64,000 nucleotides of DNA, taken from assembly GCA_964368815.1 (NCBI GenBank), contig CAYJDA010000002.1, positions 62,001 through 126,000 of the forward strand, given 5' to 3'. Of this stretch, positions 1 to 8,187 are shown one piece after another. The notes beneath the pieces are model-generated. The model was given only the letters and a program-made list of their open reading frames with translations. It had not been told where the DNA came from and made no database searches. Made by a program: the position numbers and the translations under genes. The stretch is from CAYJBH01 sp964368815 (lineage in GTDB: Bacteria > Bacillota > Clostridia > Oscillospirales > Ruminococcaceae). Each line of letters starts with the position of its first letter. The first letter of the stretch is position 1.

Positions 1-875
1 CTTTCGTCGTTACCGCCCATCGCACTATCACGCTTTTTGCCTATTGTGTCGATCTCATCGATAAATATAATACAGGGAGCTTTTTCGTTTGCCTGCTTAA
101 ACAGGTCTCGAACTTTCGCGGCGCCCATGCCGACGAACATCTCAACAAATTCCGAACCCGATATAGAGAAGAACGGTACCTTTGCTTCGCCTGCAACAGC
201 TTTTGCCAAAAGAGTTTTACCGGTGCCGGGAGGGCCCACTAATAGCACTCCCTTGGGAAGATTTGCGCCTATATCGGCATATTTTTTTGGGTTATTTAAA
301 AAATCTACAACCTCGTTTAACGCTTCTTTTGCTTCCTCCTGCCCCGCAACATCTAAAAATGATTTACCCGTTTGTGTTTCAGCATAAATCTTTGCATTTG
401 ATTTACCGAAGGACATGGAGTTCCCCCCTCCCCCCATGTTCTTCATCATTTTAGACATTACAAACCGCCAAACCAGAGCAAAAATCAATACCATAATAAT
501 GGTGTTAATAATATTCATTAAAAATGAGTTTTCGTTCGGGTATATTTCTATAAATTCCGCACCGGATGTATAAAGCTTATCAACAAGGTCATCATCCTGC
601 ATTCTTGTTGTGGAATAGATATCAGTTACCGGCTCATCTTCGCCATCAACCATCGTTTCAATTCCATACATTATGCTCTCATCCATAACCTGTACCGACG
701 AGATTTTTCCAGTATCAAGGTCATCAAGAAAAACATCATATGTTACGGGGGTAACAGATCCACGCCCGAACAACAGCGACGTTAAGATATTAACAACAAG
801 AATAACAACCATTGCAATCAACCAGTAAAAAATAAACGGTTTTCCTCGTTTAAGTTTCATCATGCTTTTTTTCAT
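1..875 (-). CDS. ftsH: ATP-dependent zinc metalloprotease FtsH (3' end cut by window)
   Basis: Membrane-bound AAA+ protease that degrades misfolded and regulatory membrane or cytosolic proteins. The ATG at 875 follows GGAGAT. The visible 291 residues hold a first membrane segment (about residues 13-36), an extracytoplasmic domain, a second membrane segment (about 106-128), a Gly-rich linker, and the start of the AAA domain with Walker A GPPGTGKT (about residue 212) and Walker B IIFIDEID (about 267). The HExxH protease site lies outside the window, so the protease half is assumed from the family. The gene diverges from a two-component system, and the four 11-bp repeats in the shared upstream region fall where its -35 region should be, which suggests control by that system. 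Identification is secure. Confidence 0.95.
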   Translation of the reverse strand, partial: MKKSMMKLKRGKPFIFYWLIAMVVILVVNILTSLLFGRGSVTPVTYDVFLDDLDTGKISSVQVMDESIMYGIETMVDGEDEPVTDIYSTTRMQDDDLVDKLYTSGAEFIEIYPNENSFLMNIINTIIMVLIFALVWRFVMSKMMKNMGGGGNSMSFGKSNAKIYAETQTGKSFLDVAGQEEAKEALNEVVDFLNNPKKYADIGANLPKGVLLVGPPGTGKTLLAKAVAGEAKVPFFSISGSEFVEMFVGMGAAKVRDLFKQANEKAPCIIFIDEIDTIGKKRDSAMGGNDE

Positions 876-934
876 TTTTATATCTCCATAATTTTATTTT
901 GTTTGCTTTCTGTATCTATAGTATATTACCGAAA

Positions 935-975
935 CTTCAACTAAGCTTCAACTAACCTTCAACTCAACCTCAACT
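935..975. promoter_or_regulatory. Four 11-bp direct repeats between ftsH and the response regulator gene
   Basis: Four copies of a CTTCAACTAAC-like unit start at 935, 946, 957 and 968, exactly 11 bp (about one helical turn) apart, with divergence in the last copies. Tandem direct repeats of this spacing are the usual target of OmpR/PhoB-type winged-helix regulators, and such a regulator is encoded immediately to the right. Read leftward, the repeats overlap the -35 zone of a TATACT-like -10 for ftsH. Read rightward, they lie just upstream of the promoter at 999-1027. Binding by the neighbouring regulator is inferred. Confidence 0.7.
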
Positions 976-998
976 TTTATTTTTTTCAAAGTTTTTTG

Positions 999-1027
999 TT
1001 GATTAAATATTTATGTGGATGTATAAT
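999..1027 (+). promoter_or_regulatory. Sigma-A-type promoter of the two-component operon
   Basis: TTGATT at 999-1004, a 17-bp spacer, and a perfect TATAAT at 1022-1027. It lies downstream of a possible early ATG at 1013, so it argues for translation starting at 1061, where AGGAA provides a ribosome binding site. Confidence 0.75.
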
Positions 1028-1060
1028 TGTTTCAACCAATACTTTTTAGGAAAATATAAT

Positions 1061-1735
1061 ATGATAAATATAATGATTGTGGAGGACGACGAGGATCTGA
1101 GAAAACTTTTTTACACCGTCGTGAGTGAAAATGGATACAATGTAGTTTGTGCATGTGATGGAATTGATGCATTTGATGTACTCGATGATACAAGGGTAGA
1201 TTTAATTATCTCCGATGTTATGATGCCGAGGATGGATGGTTTTGAATTTATTAAAAGTTTGAGAGAAGCCGGATATGATATGCCGACACTGCTTATAACG
1301 GCAAAAGATTCATCGGAGGATAAAAGACAGGGCTTTCGTGCAGGAGTTGATGACTATATGGTAAAGCCTGTTGATGTAAACGAGATGATTTGGCGCATTG
1401 AGGCTCTGCTTAGGCGTAGCAAAATAACCAGTGATAATATCGTGAGGATAAAAAATACAGTTTTTAATGAAGACACCCTAATCGCAACAAGCGAAACCGA
1501 GACGGTGGAGCTACCGCAAAAAGAGTTTAACTTATTGTTTAAGTTGGTGGCATCACCAAACAAGGTTTTTTCAAGAAGACAGTTGATGGACCATGTATGG
1601 GGGATAGACACCGAGTCTGATACACACACCTTAGATGTACATATAAGTAGGCTTAGAGTTAAGTTTAAAAACAATAAGGATTTTGAAATAGTAACGGTGC
1701 GAGGGTTGGGTTTCAAGGCGGTGGAGTTGTTATGA
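1061..1735 (+). CDS. OmpR/PhoB-family response regulator
   Basis: DNA-binding response regulator of 224 residues. The receiver domain (about 3-115) has the acidic pair EDD near residue 8, the phosphoacceptor Asp52 in LIISDVMMP, and the conserved Lys in MVKPVD. A C-terminal winged helix (about 128-222) includes the typical DTHTLDVHISRLR and VRGLGF motifs. I place the start at the ATG at 1061, eight bases after AGGAA, because the promoter -10 box lies inside a longer reading frame beginning at 1013. The stop overlaps the histidine kinase start by 4 bp (ATGA), so the two are translationally coupled. It probably binds the 11-bp repeats at 935-975 and so controls itself and perhaps ftsH. The signal sensed is unknown. 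Confidence 0.92.
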   Translation: MINIMIVEDDEDLRKLFYTVVSENGYNVVCACDGIDAFDVLDDTRVDLIISDVMMPRMDGFEFIKSLREAGYDMPTLLITAKDSSEDKRQGFRAGVDDYMVKPVDVNEMIWRIEALLRRSKITSDNIVRIKNTVFNEDTLIATSETETVELPQKEFNLLFKLVASPNKVFSRRQLMDHVWGIDTESDTHTLDVHISRLRVKFKNNKDFEIVTVRGLGFKAVELL

Positions 1736-2757
1736 AGAGAAAACATAAGCTGGGTACTATCTTTACAACAGGGGTGTTTTTCACCCTGTTTATATCCATC
1801 GTAGTAGGTATAGCACTAAATATTTTTCTTCCTTTCGACTTTAACTTTAAAGGGACACTGGTACTACGGCTTGCCTTGGGTGTGCTTTTATGCTCGGCAA
1901 CAGGCACCGTTATCTCTAATTTGATAGGACAAAACACGCTCAACACCATAAAAGAACTCAATAATGCTACAAAGGAAATTGCAGGTGGTAACTACAATGT
2001 TAGGATAAAAGAATCCAGTAGCCTCATTGAGCTTAGCGATATGGTTGATGGTTTTAATATTATGGCAAATGACCTTGCAATGAACGACATGATGAAAAAC
2101 GATTTTATAAACAATGTGTCGCATGATTTTAAAACGCCGCTTTCAGCTATCGAGGGGTACGCAACGCTACTTGCAAACAAAAAACTCCCCCCCGAAACGG
2201 TGGAAGAGTATGCAAAAAATATTATGCAAAATTCCCAAAGGCTCACCAAGATGACAAGTAATATTCTGCTGCTGTCGACCCTTGATAACAGCAAGATTAA
2301 CCTTAACAAAACATCATTTTCACTTGATGAGCAGATATGCGATATTGTTCTGCTATTTCAAAAGGAGTGGGAAACAAAGAATATCGAGCTTGATATCGAT
2401 TTAGATAAAACCGTGATAAGCGCTGAAAAGGATATGCTGTATCACGTTTGGCAAAACCTTGTATCAAATGCGATTAAATTTTGTAATGAAAACGGCAGGG
2501 TAGCTATAAGTTTAAAAAGCGAAAAAAACAACACCATAGTTGCAACTTTTTTGAATACCGGTTCATTTGTTAGCAAGGAAGATATTCGGCAAATATTTGA
2601 AAAATTCTACCAGTCTGACACTTCAAGAGCGTCAAAAGGTAACGGCCTCGGCCTGCCAATTGCAAAAAAAATAGTTAGCTTGCACGCAGGTGAAATTAGT
2701 GTTTTTAGTGAGGAAAAAAACGGAACTTCCTTTACCGTAACGCTACCAACAAAATAG
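1732..2757 (+). CDS. Sensor histidine kinase (HAMP-HisKA-HATPase)
   Basis: Membrane sensor kinase of 341 residues, partner of the regulator it overlaps by 4 bp. Two hydrophobic segments (about 11-33 and 42-64) enclose an extracytoplasmic loop of only about ten residues, so sensing is probably within or at the membrane. A HAMP linker (about 65-118) follows. The dimerisation domain carries His131 in NNVSHDFKTPLSAIEG, and the ATPase domain carries the N box NLVSNAIKFC and the glycine box GNGLGLPIAKKIV. The small sensor region resembles intramembrane-sensing kinases that respond to envelope stress or to a partner transporter. With ftsH as the divergent neighbour, envelope or membrane stress is a reasonable guess only. 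Confidence 0.92.
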   Translation: MKRKHKLGTIFTTGVFFTLFISIVVGIALNIFLPFDFNFKGTLVLRLALGVLLCSATGTVISNLIGQNTLNTIKELNNATKEIAGGNYNVRIKESSSLIELSDMVDGFNIMANDLAMNDMMKNDFINNVSHDFKTPLSAIEGYATLLANKKLPPETVEEYAKNIMQNSQRLTKMTSNILLLSTLDNSKINLNKTSFSLDEQICDIVLLFQKEWETKNIELDIDLDKTVISAEKDMLYHVWQNLVSNAIKFCNENGRVAISLKSEKNNTIVATFLNTGSFVSKEDIRQIFEKFYQSDTSRASKGNGLGLPIAKKIVSLHAGEISVFSEEKNGTSFTVTLPTK

Positions 2758-2886
2758 TCAATTTATTGAACATTGCAAATACAAGTAGATTGCGGTAAAA
2801 GAATAAGCTCTTACGTCAACAGTAATTGATTTTTTATGGCGAAATAAATGGGTAACCAACCGGTAACGTTAAAACGAGGAGAAGAA

Positions 2887-3213
2887 ATGGAAGAATTTAC
2901 AATAAACGAAATGCAAGAAATGCAAAAAAGCTTACAAGAAAAATACAAAGATAAATGGGAAGGCATTTCTGCGGAGGTTGGTAAAAACAAACTACTTTGG
3001 ATGGTTGGCGAAATTGGTGAAGTTATAGACATAGTTAAAAAGCATGGTGATACAAAAGTATGCGCCGATGACAAGCTACGAGGCGAATTAATCGAAGAAT
3101 TAGCTGATGTTTTGATGTATTATAACGATGTTTTACTATGTTATAACATATCCTCTGATGAATTGAAATCGGCATATACAAATAAATTTTCAACAAACAT
3201 GAAACGATGGTAA
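2887..3213 (+). CDS. MazG-like nucleotide pyrophosphohydrolase
   Basis: Small all-helical protein of 108 residues with the metal-binding pattern of the MazG/dUTPase-like superfamily: E42xxE45 in GEIGEVIDIV, then E71xxD74 in ELIEELADVLMYYND. Such enzymes hydrolyse nucleoside triphosphates to monophosphates and pyrophosphate, often as housecleaning. The ATG at 2887 follows AGGAG at good spacing; the upstream in-frame ATG at 2848 has no such site. It sits alone between the histidine kinase and the convergent ABC transporter, with an 8-bp gap to the latter. The substrate cannot be told from sequence. Single-domain length is typical of the MazG-like subgroup rather than of full MazG. Confidence 0.75.
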   Translation: MEEFTINEMQEMQKSLQEKYKDKWEGISAEVGKNKLLWMVGEIGEVIDIVKKHGDTKVCADDKLRGELIEELADVLMYYNDVLLCYNISSDELKSAYTNKFSTNMKRW

Positions 3214-3221
3214 ACAGATAA

Positions 3222-3995
3222 CTATATCTCGATTTTTCGTATAATTAAACGTGATATTAATAGATTAACAACACTAAAAACCATAAATGTTATAGAAGGA
3301 TTTACCGTTGTTCTTCCCGGCAAGGCGCCTGATGAGCTTGTTGCAGAAGCTTCCTGCTCTATGAATCCGAATATTTTAAACACACCCATTATTATTTCAG
3401 CCTTGGTCTCGCTGGACAGAATTTGTATTGCTACCATTATTGCTACTGCAATTACTACGATTGAGAGAACGATGCAATATCCCACTATCTTTTTATCAAA
3501 TCGACTAAACAAAAGTGTAAACATGTAAACAAGCGAAACTATAGTAAGGTTAAAAGCGAAAACTAACAAAAACATGCTGATAAATGATACATTTTCTCCA
3601 TAAATATATTCAAACAAAATGGTGAAGCTAATCTGCATAAATTTGTCTGAAAGAAGGGTTACCCCCACTGTGATTACCGCCATAATAGCTGAAGTTACAA
3701 TAAAATAAAGAACATTTGAAATATAAATCTCTAACCTTGTATAGCAATTTTGCATGAACAATCTAAACTCTTCGCTATGTCCGGTCGTGGCTGCAAATCC
3801 CATAAAGATGGCTCCCGAGGTGAGCACGTCAAACCCGCTGTAAACCTCCCGTGAGTTTAACGAAATACTTATTATTGAAACCCCCAATATGTTTAATGCT
3901 ATAACTGCAAGAACATAAATGCCTACCGCAATCAGGGTGGGTTTTAGCTGAATTTTCACTAAACTGAGCTGTATTAATCTACTATTCATCATCAT
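3222..3995 (-). CDS. ABC transporter permease (ABC-2 type)
   Basis: Integral membrane protein of 257 residues with about six hydrophobic segments (around 14-38, 55-70, 90-115, 130-160, 172-192 and 232-250). It is the last gene of a GntR-ATPase-permease operon and overlaps the ATPase gene by 14 bp. Three successive ATG codons at the start make the exact first residue uncertain. This arrangement matches YtrA-type regulators that control ABC-2 exporters, often induced by cell-wall antibiotics or bacteriocins. The transported compound is unknown. I recognise the family only by topology and context. Confidence 0.75.
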   Translation of the reverse strand: MMMNSRLIQLSLVKIQLKPTLIAVGIYVLAVIALNILGVSIISISLNSREVYSGFDVLTSGAIFMGFAATTGHSEEFRLFMQNCYTRLEIYISNVLYFIVTSAIMAVITVGVTLLSDKFMQISFTILFEYIYGENVSFISMFLLVFAFNLTIVSLVYMFTLLFSRFDKKIVGYCIVLSIVVIAVAIMVAIQILSSETKAEIIMGVFKIFGFIEQEASATSSSGALPGRTTVNPSITFMVFSVVNLLISRLIIRKIEI

Positions 3996-4848
3996 TATCT
4001 CCCGTTAGTTTTACGAACAGCTTTTGTAGGTTAAGCGGCGATATCGTTAGTTCCGGCGGAACTTCATCATGGTTTTGCTGCTCTAATAAATATGCTATCC
4101 TAAGTCCGCTGATATTTTCAACATCAATAACATTTCGGTTGCTAACATATTTTTCTACCAGCTCCGGTTTTCCGGCAACGCTGTAGCCCTTAGATAGAAG
4201 ATTTTCTACCGAATCTTCTATCAAGATTTTTCCGTTGTCAATAATTACCACATTTTCGATAATTCCCGCAATTTCTTCAATTAGGTGGGTTGCGATTATT
4301 ATTGTTCGATTTTTTTCACCGTAGCACTCCAGCAAAAGCTTATAAAACAGTTCGCGATGGTATGCATCAAGCCCCACTACCGGCTCATCAAATACTATAT
4401 ATGGTAAATTTTGGCAAAGTGCGATAATAAGCTTAAATATATTTTTATATCCGGTTGAGAGCGAAGAAAATCTTTTTGCTAAATTAACCTCAAACAGCTT
4501 TGAGTATTTTAATGCTTTTTCGCTGTCAAACATGGGATACATGGAAGAGGTTATTTTTATTATCTCTTTAAGCTTGTGTTTTTCATAAAAATTTTCTTCA
4601 CTCATAAAAAATATGAGCTCCTTTAACCTTGGGTTCTCCTCAGTTTTTTCACCGTTTACGGTAATTTCACCCTCGCTCGCAAATACTCTATTTGTCATTA
4701 TCTTTATCATGGTAGACTTCCCGGCACCGTTTCTACCAAGCAAACCATAAATTTTACCAAATTCAAATTCGGTAGAAACATTGCTTAATGCGTAGGTTTT
4801 TCCATACATTTTTGTGAGATTATTAACCGATATTTTAGCTGTTGTCAT
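3982..4848 (-). CDS. ABC transporter ATP-binding protein
   Basis: ATPase subunit of 288 residues that would energise the downstream permease. Walker A is GRNGAGKST, the signature is degenerate (SSLSTGYKN instead of LSGGQ), Walker B is YIVFDEPVVGLD, and the switch His lies in IATHLIEEI. I prefer the ATG at 4848, about 8 bases after AGGAG, over the ATG at 4854, which is only 2 bases from it. It overlaps the regulator gene upstream and the permease downstream, so all three should be translated together. The C-terminal 60 residues beyond the ATPase core are not recognised. Confidence 0.88.
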   Translation of the reverse strand: MTTAKISVNNLTKMYGKTYALSNVSTEFEFGKIYGLLGRNGAGKSTMIKIMTNRVFASEGEITVNGEKTEENPRLKELIFFMSEENFYEKHKLKEIIKITSSMYPMFDSEKALKYSKLFEVNLAKRFSSLSTGYKNIFKLIIALCQNLPYIVFDEPVVGLDAYHRELFYKLLLECYGEKNRTIIIATHLIEEIAGIIENVVIIDNGKILIEDSVENLLSKGYSVAGKPELVEKYVSNRNVIDVENISGLRIAYLLEQQNHDEVPPELTISPLNLQKLFVKLTGDNDDE

Positions 4849-5212
4849 CACCATAACTCCTCTCTATCATAGCCAGCAGTTGCTTTTCGTCCATGTTGAG
4901 GGCCTTTGCCTCCTTAACCATGGGTTTTATATACTTATCATAGTATGCTTGCATTCGCTTTTCTTTAATTTTTAGTACAGCCCCTTTCGCAACAAACATG
5001 CCAAGCCCTCTCTTTTTATATATTATTCCCTCATTCACCAGCAATGTCATCCCTTTTAACACTGTTTGAGGGTTGATGTTTAAAAGCGACGACAGCTCGT
5101 TTGTGGATGGAACCTGAGTTTCTTCCCTATAAACCCCCGAAAAAATTGCATCCTCCAGCTGCGCAGATATCTGCAAGAATATTGGCGCTTGAGAGGAAAT
5201 ATCGATCTTCAA
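4835..5212 (-). CDS. GntR-family transcriptional regulator, YtrA type
   Basis: Regulator of 125 residues: an N-terminal winged helix-turn-helix (about 8-72, with VPSTNELSSLLNINPQTV) and only a short helical C-terminal tail, the architecture of the YtrA subgroup that usually controls ABC transporters. Translation begins at TTG (5212), 5 bases after GGAGGTG. It is the first gene of the operon. A consensus promoter lies at 5278-5306, and an inverted repeat immediately after the -10 box is the likely operator, so the protein probably represses its own operon. The inducer is not known. Confidence 0.85.
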   Translation of the reverse strand: MKIDISSQAPIFLQISAQLEDAIFSGVYREETQVPSTNELSSLLNINPQTVLKGMTLLVNEGIIYKKRGLGMFVAKGAVLKIKEKRMQAYYDKYIKPMVKEAKALNMDEKQLLAMIERSYGDDNS

Positions 5213-5239
5213 AAAACACCTCCATTTTCCTTTGTTAAA

Positions 5240-5263
5240 TGGTTAGTTACTTAACCAACTAAC
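5240..5263. promoter_or_regulatory. Inverted-repeat operator of the GntR/ABC operon
   Basis: Two overlapping inverted repeats: GTTAGTT (5242-5248) with AACTAAC (5257-5263), and TGGTTA (5240-5245) with TAACCA (5252-5257). They lie just downstream of the -10 box at 5278-5283 on the minus strand, at the expected start of the transcript, which suits a repressor site. A close relative of the left half (TTAGTTACTT) also occurs at the MATE gene promoter near 30694. Confidence 0.6.
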
Positions 5264-5277
5264 TGTATTACAATTGA

Positions 5278-5306
5278 ATAATAACACACATTATTTTTAA
5301 TGTCAA
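5278..5306 (-). promoter_or_regulatory. Promoter of the GntR/ABC operon
   Basis: On the minus strand: TTGACA (5306-5301), a 17-bp spacer, TATTAT (5283-5278). It is near-consensus and correctly placed for the TTG start at 5212. Confidence 0.75.
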
Positions 5307-5328
5307 TACTTTTTTTAAAATAAATATG

Positions 5329-5376
5329 AAACAGGGTTTCCGGCAATGATAAAAATCATTAGCGCAAACCCTGTTT
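5329..5376 (-). terminator. Terminator downstream of recR
   Basis: Perfect 11-bp arms AAACAGGGTTT and AAACCCTGTTT enclose an inner ATGAT/ATCAT hairpin. On the minus strand the stem is followed by TTTCATATTTATTTT. It lies about 50 bp after the recR stop, so it probably ends the dnaX-ybaB-recR transcript. Confidence 0.65.
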
Positions 5377-5424
5377 TTATTTACATTATTAACCGGCACT
5401 GAAACAATAAGTTTGATAATTTAC

Positions 5425-6030
5425 TTATATTTCGCCACGCCCATCTAACGCCTTTGCAAGAGTAACTTCATCGGCATATTCAAGATGAGCCCCTACCGGT
5501 AGACCATAAGCAAGACGTGTTACCTTAATTCCAAGTGGTTTAAAAAGCCTTGCAAGATAAAGTGCAGTGGCCTCTCCCTCAACAGTTGGGTTGGTTGCCA
5601 TAATAATTTCAACAACTTCACCACTGCCAAGCCTGGAGGTAAGCTCTTTTATACATAGTTCTTCCACTCCTATTCCGTTCATGGGAGAAATTAAACCATG
5701 CAAAACATGGTAAAGACCACGATACTCACGTGTTTTCTCGAAGGAAGTTATGTCCCTTGGGTTTTCCACAACACAGATAATTGTGCGGTCTCTCCTTTCG
5801 TCGGAGCATATATTGCACACGTCGCTGTCAGTAAAATTTTGGCATACATTGCAACGACGTATTGAGGCGTGAAGCTTCTCTATAGCAACAGCAAATTCCA
5901 TCGCCTCTGAGCGATCCATCTTTAAAATTTGATACGCCATCCTGGTTGCACCCTTACGTCCGATTCCCGGCAACTTCGCAAACTGCTTTATCAAATTTTC
6001 GAGAGGTGCGGCATTAAAACCTATGCTCAA
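5425..6030 (-). CDS. recR: Recombination protein RecR
   Basis: Clamp-like DNA-binding protein that works with RecO and RecF to load RecA at gaps. The 201 residues show the N-terminal helix-hairpin-helix region (LPGIGRKGATRMAY), the four-cysteine zinc finger CNVCQNF...CNIC (about residues 59-74), and a Toprim domain (CVVENPRDI onward). Length and order are standard. It overlaps ybaB by 4 bp and closes the conserved dnaX-ybaB-recR operon. Confidence 0.97.
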   Translation of the reverse strand: MSIGFNAAPLENLIKQFAKLPGIGRKGATRMAYQILKMDRSEAMEFAVAIEKLHASIRRCNVCQNFTDSDVCNICSDERRDRTIICVVENPRDITSFEKTREYRGLYHVLHGLISPMNGIGVEELCIKELTSRLGSGEVVEIIMATNPTVEGEATALYLARLFKPLGIKVTRLAYGLPVGAHLEYADEVTLAKALDGRGEI

Positions 6031-6356
6031 ATGTTTACCCCCAAACGCTCACGTTCGGCATTGCCATAGTCGATAACAGTTTTGTTGGCAGAGTTAACAG
6101 CCTCGGTAACAAGGTCGCAAAGCAATTCGATATCGTCCTTGTCCACTACCGATTCATCTATTTTTAGGTTGCTTATTTCATATTTTCCGTTTACGGTAAG
6201 GGTAACAAGTCCGCTGCCGGCAGATATTTCGTGTTCCTTCTCGTCCAGCTCTCCATTGAGTTTTTCGAGAACCTCCTGCATCTTTTGTGCCTGTTGCATA
6301 AGCTGGCTCATATTGGCGGGACCTCCACCTAGTCCTTTAGGGATATTTGCTCTCAT
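6027..6356 (-). CDS. ybaB: YbaB/EbfC nucleoid-associated protein
   Basis: Small dimeric DNA-binding protein of 109 residues. A helical N-terminal half contains QQAQKMQEVLEKL, and the central beta strand region contains GSGLVTLTVNGKYEISNLKID, as in the YbaB/EbfC family. The ATG at 6356 has a strong AAAGGAGG site. The position between dnaX and recR is the classic one across bacteria, which makes the call secure although its exact role in chromosome organisation or repair is still debated. Confidence 0.95.
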   Translation of the reverse strand: MRANIPKGLGGGPANMSQLMQQAQKMQEVLEKLNGELDEKEHEISAGSGLVTLTVNGKYEISNLKIDESVVDKDDIELLCDLVTEAVNSANKTVIDYGNAERERLGVNI

Positions 6357-6400
6357 AATTTATTCCTCCTTTTAGTTTATTATCTCCACCTGTGGCAGAG

Positions 6401-8002
6401 CTATTTGTATTCTATTGGGATGCCTCTGTTTTCTAACATTTTTATTGTAGTTTCGGCAACACTGTTTTTTTCTGCCGATTTGTAGGGGCCCAGCGAATAG
6501 CTTTTTCCCGTTACCGAGGTTATTGTTTCCCTCACTATTTTGCTATTTTCCTTTTCTTTTCGCATGAACTCTAAAAACATTTCATTTCCGTCGATCAACA
6601 CCCTATTATTCGCAGTATCGATATATGCAGTAGTGCTTATTAGGCTGGCATATGCAAGAGGGTTGATGTCCTTTAGCTGTTCGATTACACGTTTCCAATC
6701 CTCAAAAGGAGTTATATCCTTATCGATATTTTCTGCAGATGAAACGGTCGGCGCTACGGCTTGTTCCAATGGCTTAGAAGCTACAACCGGTGGCACTGAT
6801 TGTATCGAAGAAGTCGGTGGTTTAGGTGTAGGTGTGTAGCTATGGGTAGTGGACGTGTTAGAAGCTACAACCGGCTGATTGGACACCTGCGGTTGCTGTG
6901 TCGGTTGTGATTGCGGCATTGCAGACACTTTACCCTGTGCCATCTTTAGTAATGCAAGAGACAGCTCGGTTTCAGCCGCACCGGTTTGGGCAATCCTATC
7001 CAGTGCCTCGGCAAGCATATCGCTGTACCATAACATTTTTTTTATATCTAAATTTTTGCGTTCTTCAAATTCTTTCTGCGCTTGCTTTGGCTGCGTTGCG
7101 AGCAGTTCCATATCTATGCTTGCAAGCATCAGGTTTTTATAGTGGTTCATCAGCTCCTTAATTAGCTGACGTTCATCTAACGAACCGTTTCTTAACTGAG
7201 AAAGTTTTTCAATCAATCCCTTGTTGTTACCCTCCTCAACCATGTCGGAAAGCTCGAACAAATATCCTCTGTCAGCAATTCCGGCAAGCTCGGAAATTCG
7301 TTGCGTTGTTATCTCGGTTCCGCCACTGCTAACCGTATCGAGTAACGAGAGGGCATCCCTCATTCCACCGTCGGCAAGCGAGGCTATAAGTGCAGCAGAG
7401 TCATCCGACAGCAAAATATCTTCGGAATCTGCGACATATAAAAGACGTTCCTTTATAAGTTCCGGCTCTATACGTCTAAAATCAAAACGTTGACACCTCG
7501 ACAGTATTGTTGCAGGAACCTTGTGTATCTCGGTGGTTGCAAGAATAAAAATAACATACTCAGGCGGTTCCTCCATTATTTTTAATAGGGCGTTAAAAGC
7601 CGCCTGGGAGAGCATGTGAACTTCATCAATTATATAAACACGGTAACGAGAAGTTGTTGGTGCAAAGGTAGTTTCCTCGCGTAGCTCACGAATAAAATCA
7701 ACGCCGTTATTTGAAGCGGCATCAATTTCCTGGGTGTCTAAATTTCTGCCCTCCTGCTCAGCAATACAAGACTCGCAAGATCCGCAAGCATCCCCTTCAT
7801 CAACACTGTTTCTACAGGACAAAGCTTTTGCAAATATCTTTGCACAGCTGGTTTTACCGGTTCCCCGAGTACCACAAAACAGGTAGGCATGACCTACCCT
7901 ACCTGTTGCAATTTGATTTTTTAAAGCCGTTACTATTGGCTGTTGACCGACCACGTTCTTAAATCCGGAGGGTCGGTATTTTCTGTATAACGCTAAATAC
8001 AT
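6401..8002 (-). CDS. dnaX: DNA polymerase III subunit gamma/tau
   Basis: Clamp-loader ATPase of the replisome, 533 residues. The N-terminal AAA+ module has Walker A GTRGTGKTS, a zinc-binding run of cysteines (C..C..C with CGSCESC, about residues 65-80), and Walker B YIIDEVHML. A middle oligomerisation domain (about 225-360) and a Pro/Ser/Thr-rich linker (about 365-425) precede a C-terminal tau-like domain of about 105 residues. The ATG at 8002 follows AAGGAAG. The SRP RNA gene lies directly upstream without a convincing terminator, so dnaX may be transcribed from the SRP RNA promoter. I saw no obvious programmed frameshift site. Confidence 0.96.
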   Translation of the reverse strand: MYLALYRKYRPSGFKNVVGQQPIVTALKNQIATGRVGHAYLFCGTRGTGKTSCAKIFAKALSCRNSVDEGDACGSCESCIAEQEGRNLDTQEIDAASNNGVDFIRELREETTFAPTTSRYRVYIIDEVHMLSQAAFNALLKIMEEPPEYVIFILATTEIHKVPATILSRCQRFDFRRIEPELIKERLLYVADSEDILLSDDSAALIASLADGGMRDALSLLDTVSSGGTEITTQRISELAGIADRGYLFELSDMVEEGNNKGLIEKLSQLRNGSLDERQLIKELMNHYKNLMLASIDMELLATQPKQAQKEFEERKNLDIKKMLWYSDMLAEALDRIAQTGAAETELSLALLKMAQGKVSAMPQSQPTQQPQVSNQPVVASNTSTTHSYTPTPKPPTSSIQSVPPVVASKPLEQAVAPTVSSAENIDKDITPFEDWKRVIEQLKDINPLAYASLISTTAYIDTANNRVLIDGNEMFLEFMRKEKENSKIVRETITSVTGKSYSLGPYKSAEKNSVAETTIKMLENRGIPIEYK

Positions 8003-8056
8003 GCTACTTCCTTAATTTAAGACGATAACAATCGACAATGCCGGAAATAGTCGGCG

Positions 8057-8182
8057 GTGACGACGGTGGGCGGCACGGAGGGCTGTGGCGCACAGGTGGG
8101 GCTGCTTAATGCTGCTCGGTTCCCCGCCTGACATGGTTCACTGCCTCCTGTCGCACAGTTCCATACCGTCCACCCTCGTCAC
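8057..8182 (-). ncRNA. ffs: Signal recognition particle RNA (4.5S/scRNA type)
   Basis: The minus strand contains the conserved helix 8 elements around a GTCAGG...GGGGAACCG...AGCAGC core (about 8133-8100), matching the bacterial SRP RNA tetraloop and asymmetric loop. The two ends, GTGACGAGGGTGGAC and its near-complement CCACCGTCGTCAC, pair into the long closing stem. The position just upstream of dnaX is the same as that of scr in Bacillus subtilis. Ends are set from the outer stem; the primary transcript may begin near 8196. It partners with Ffh to target nascent membrane proteins. Confidence 0.88.
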
Positions 8183-8187
8183 TACGA

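Noticed and set aside
1013..1060. Upstream start of the response regulator at 1013
   Set aside because: A perfect TATAAT at 1022-1027 falls inside it, while AGGAA precedes the ATG at 1061.
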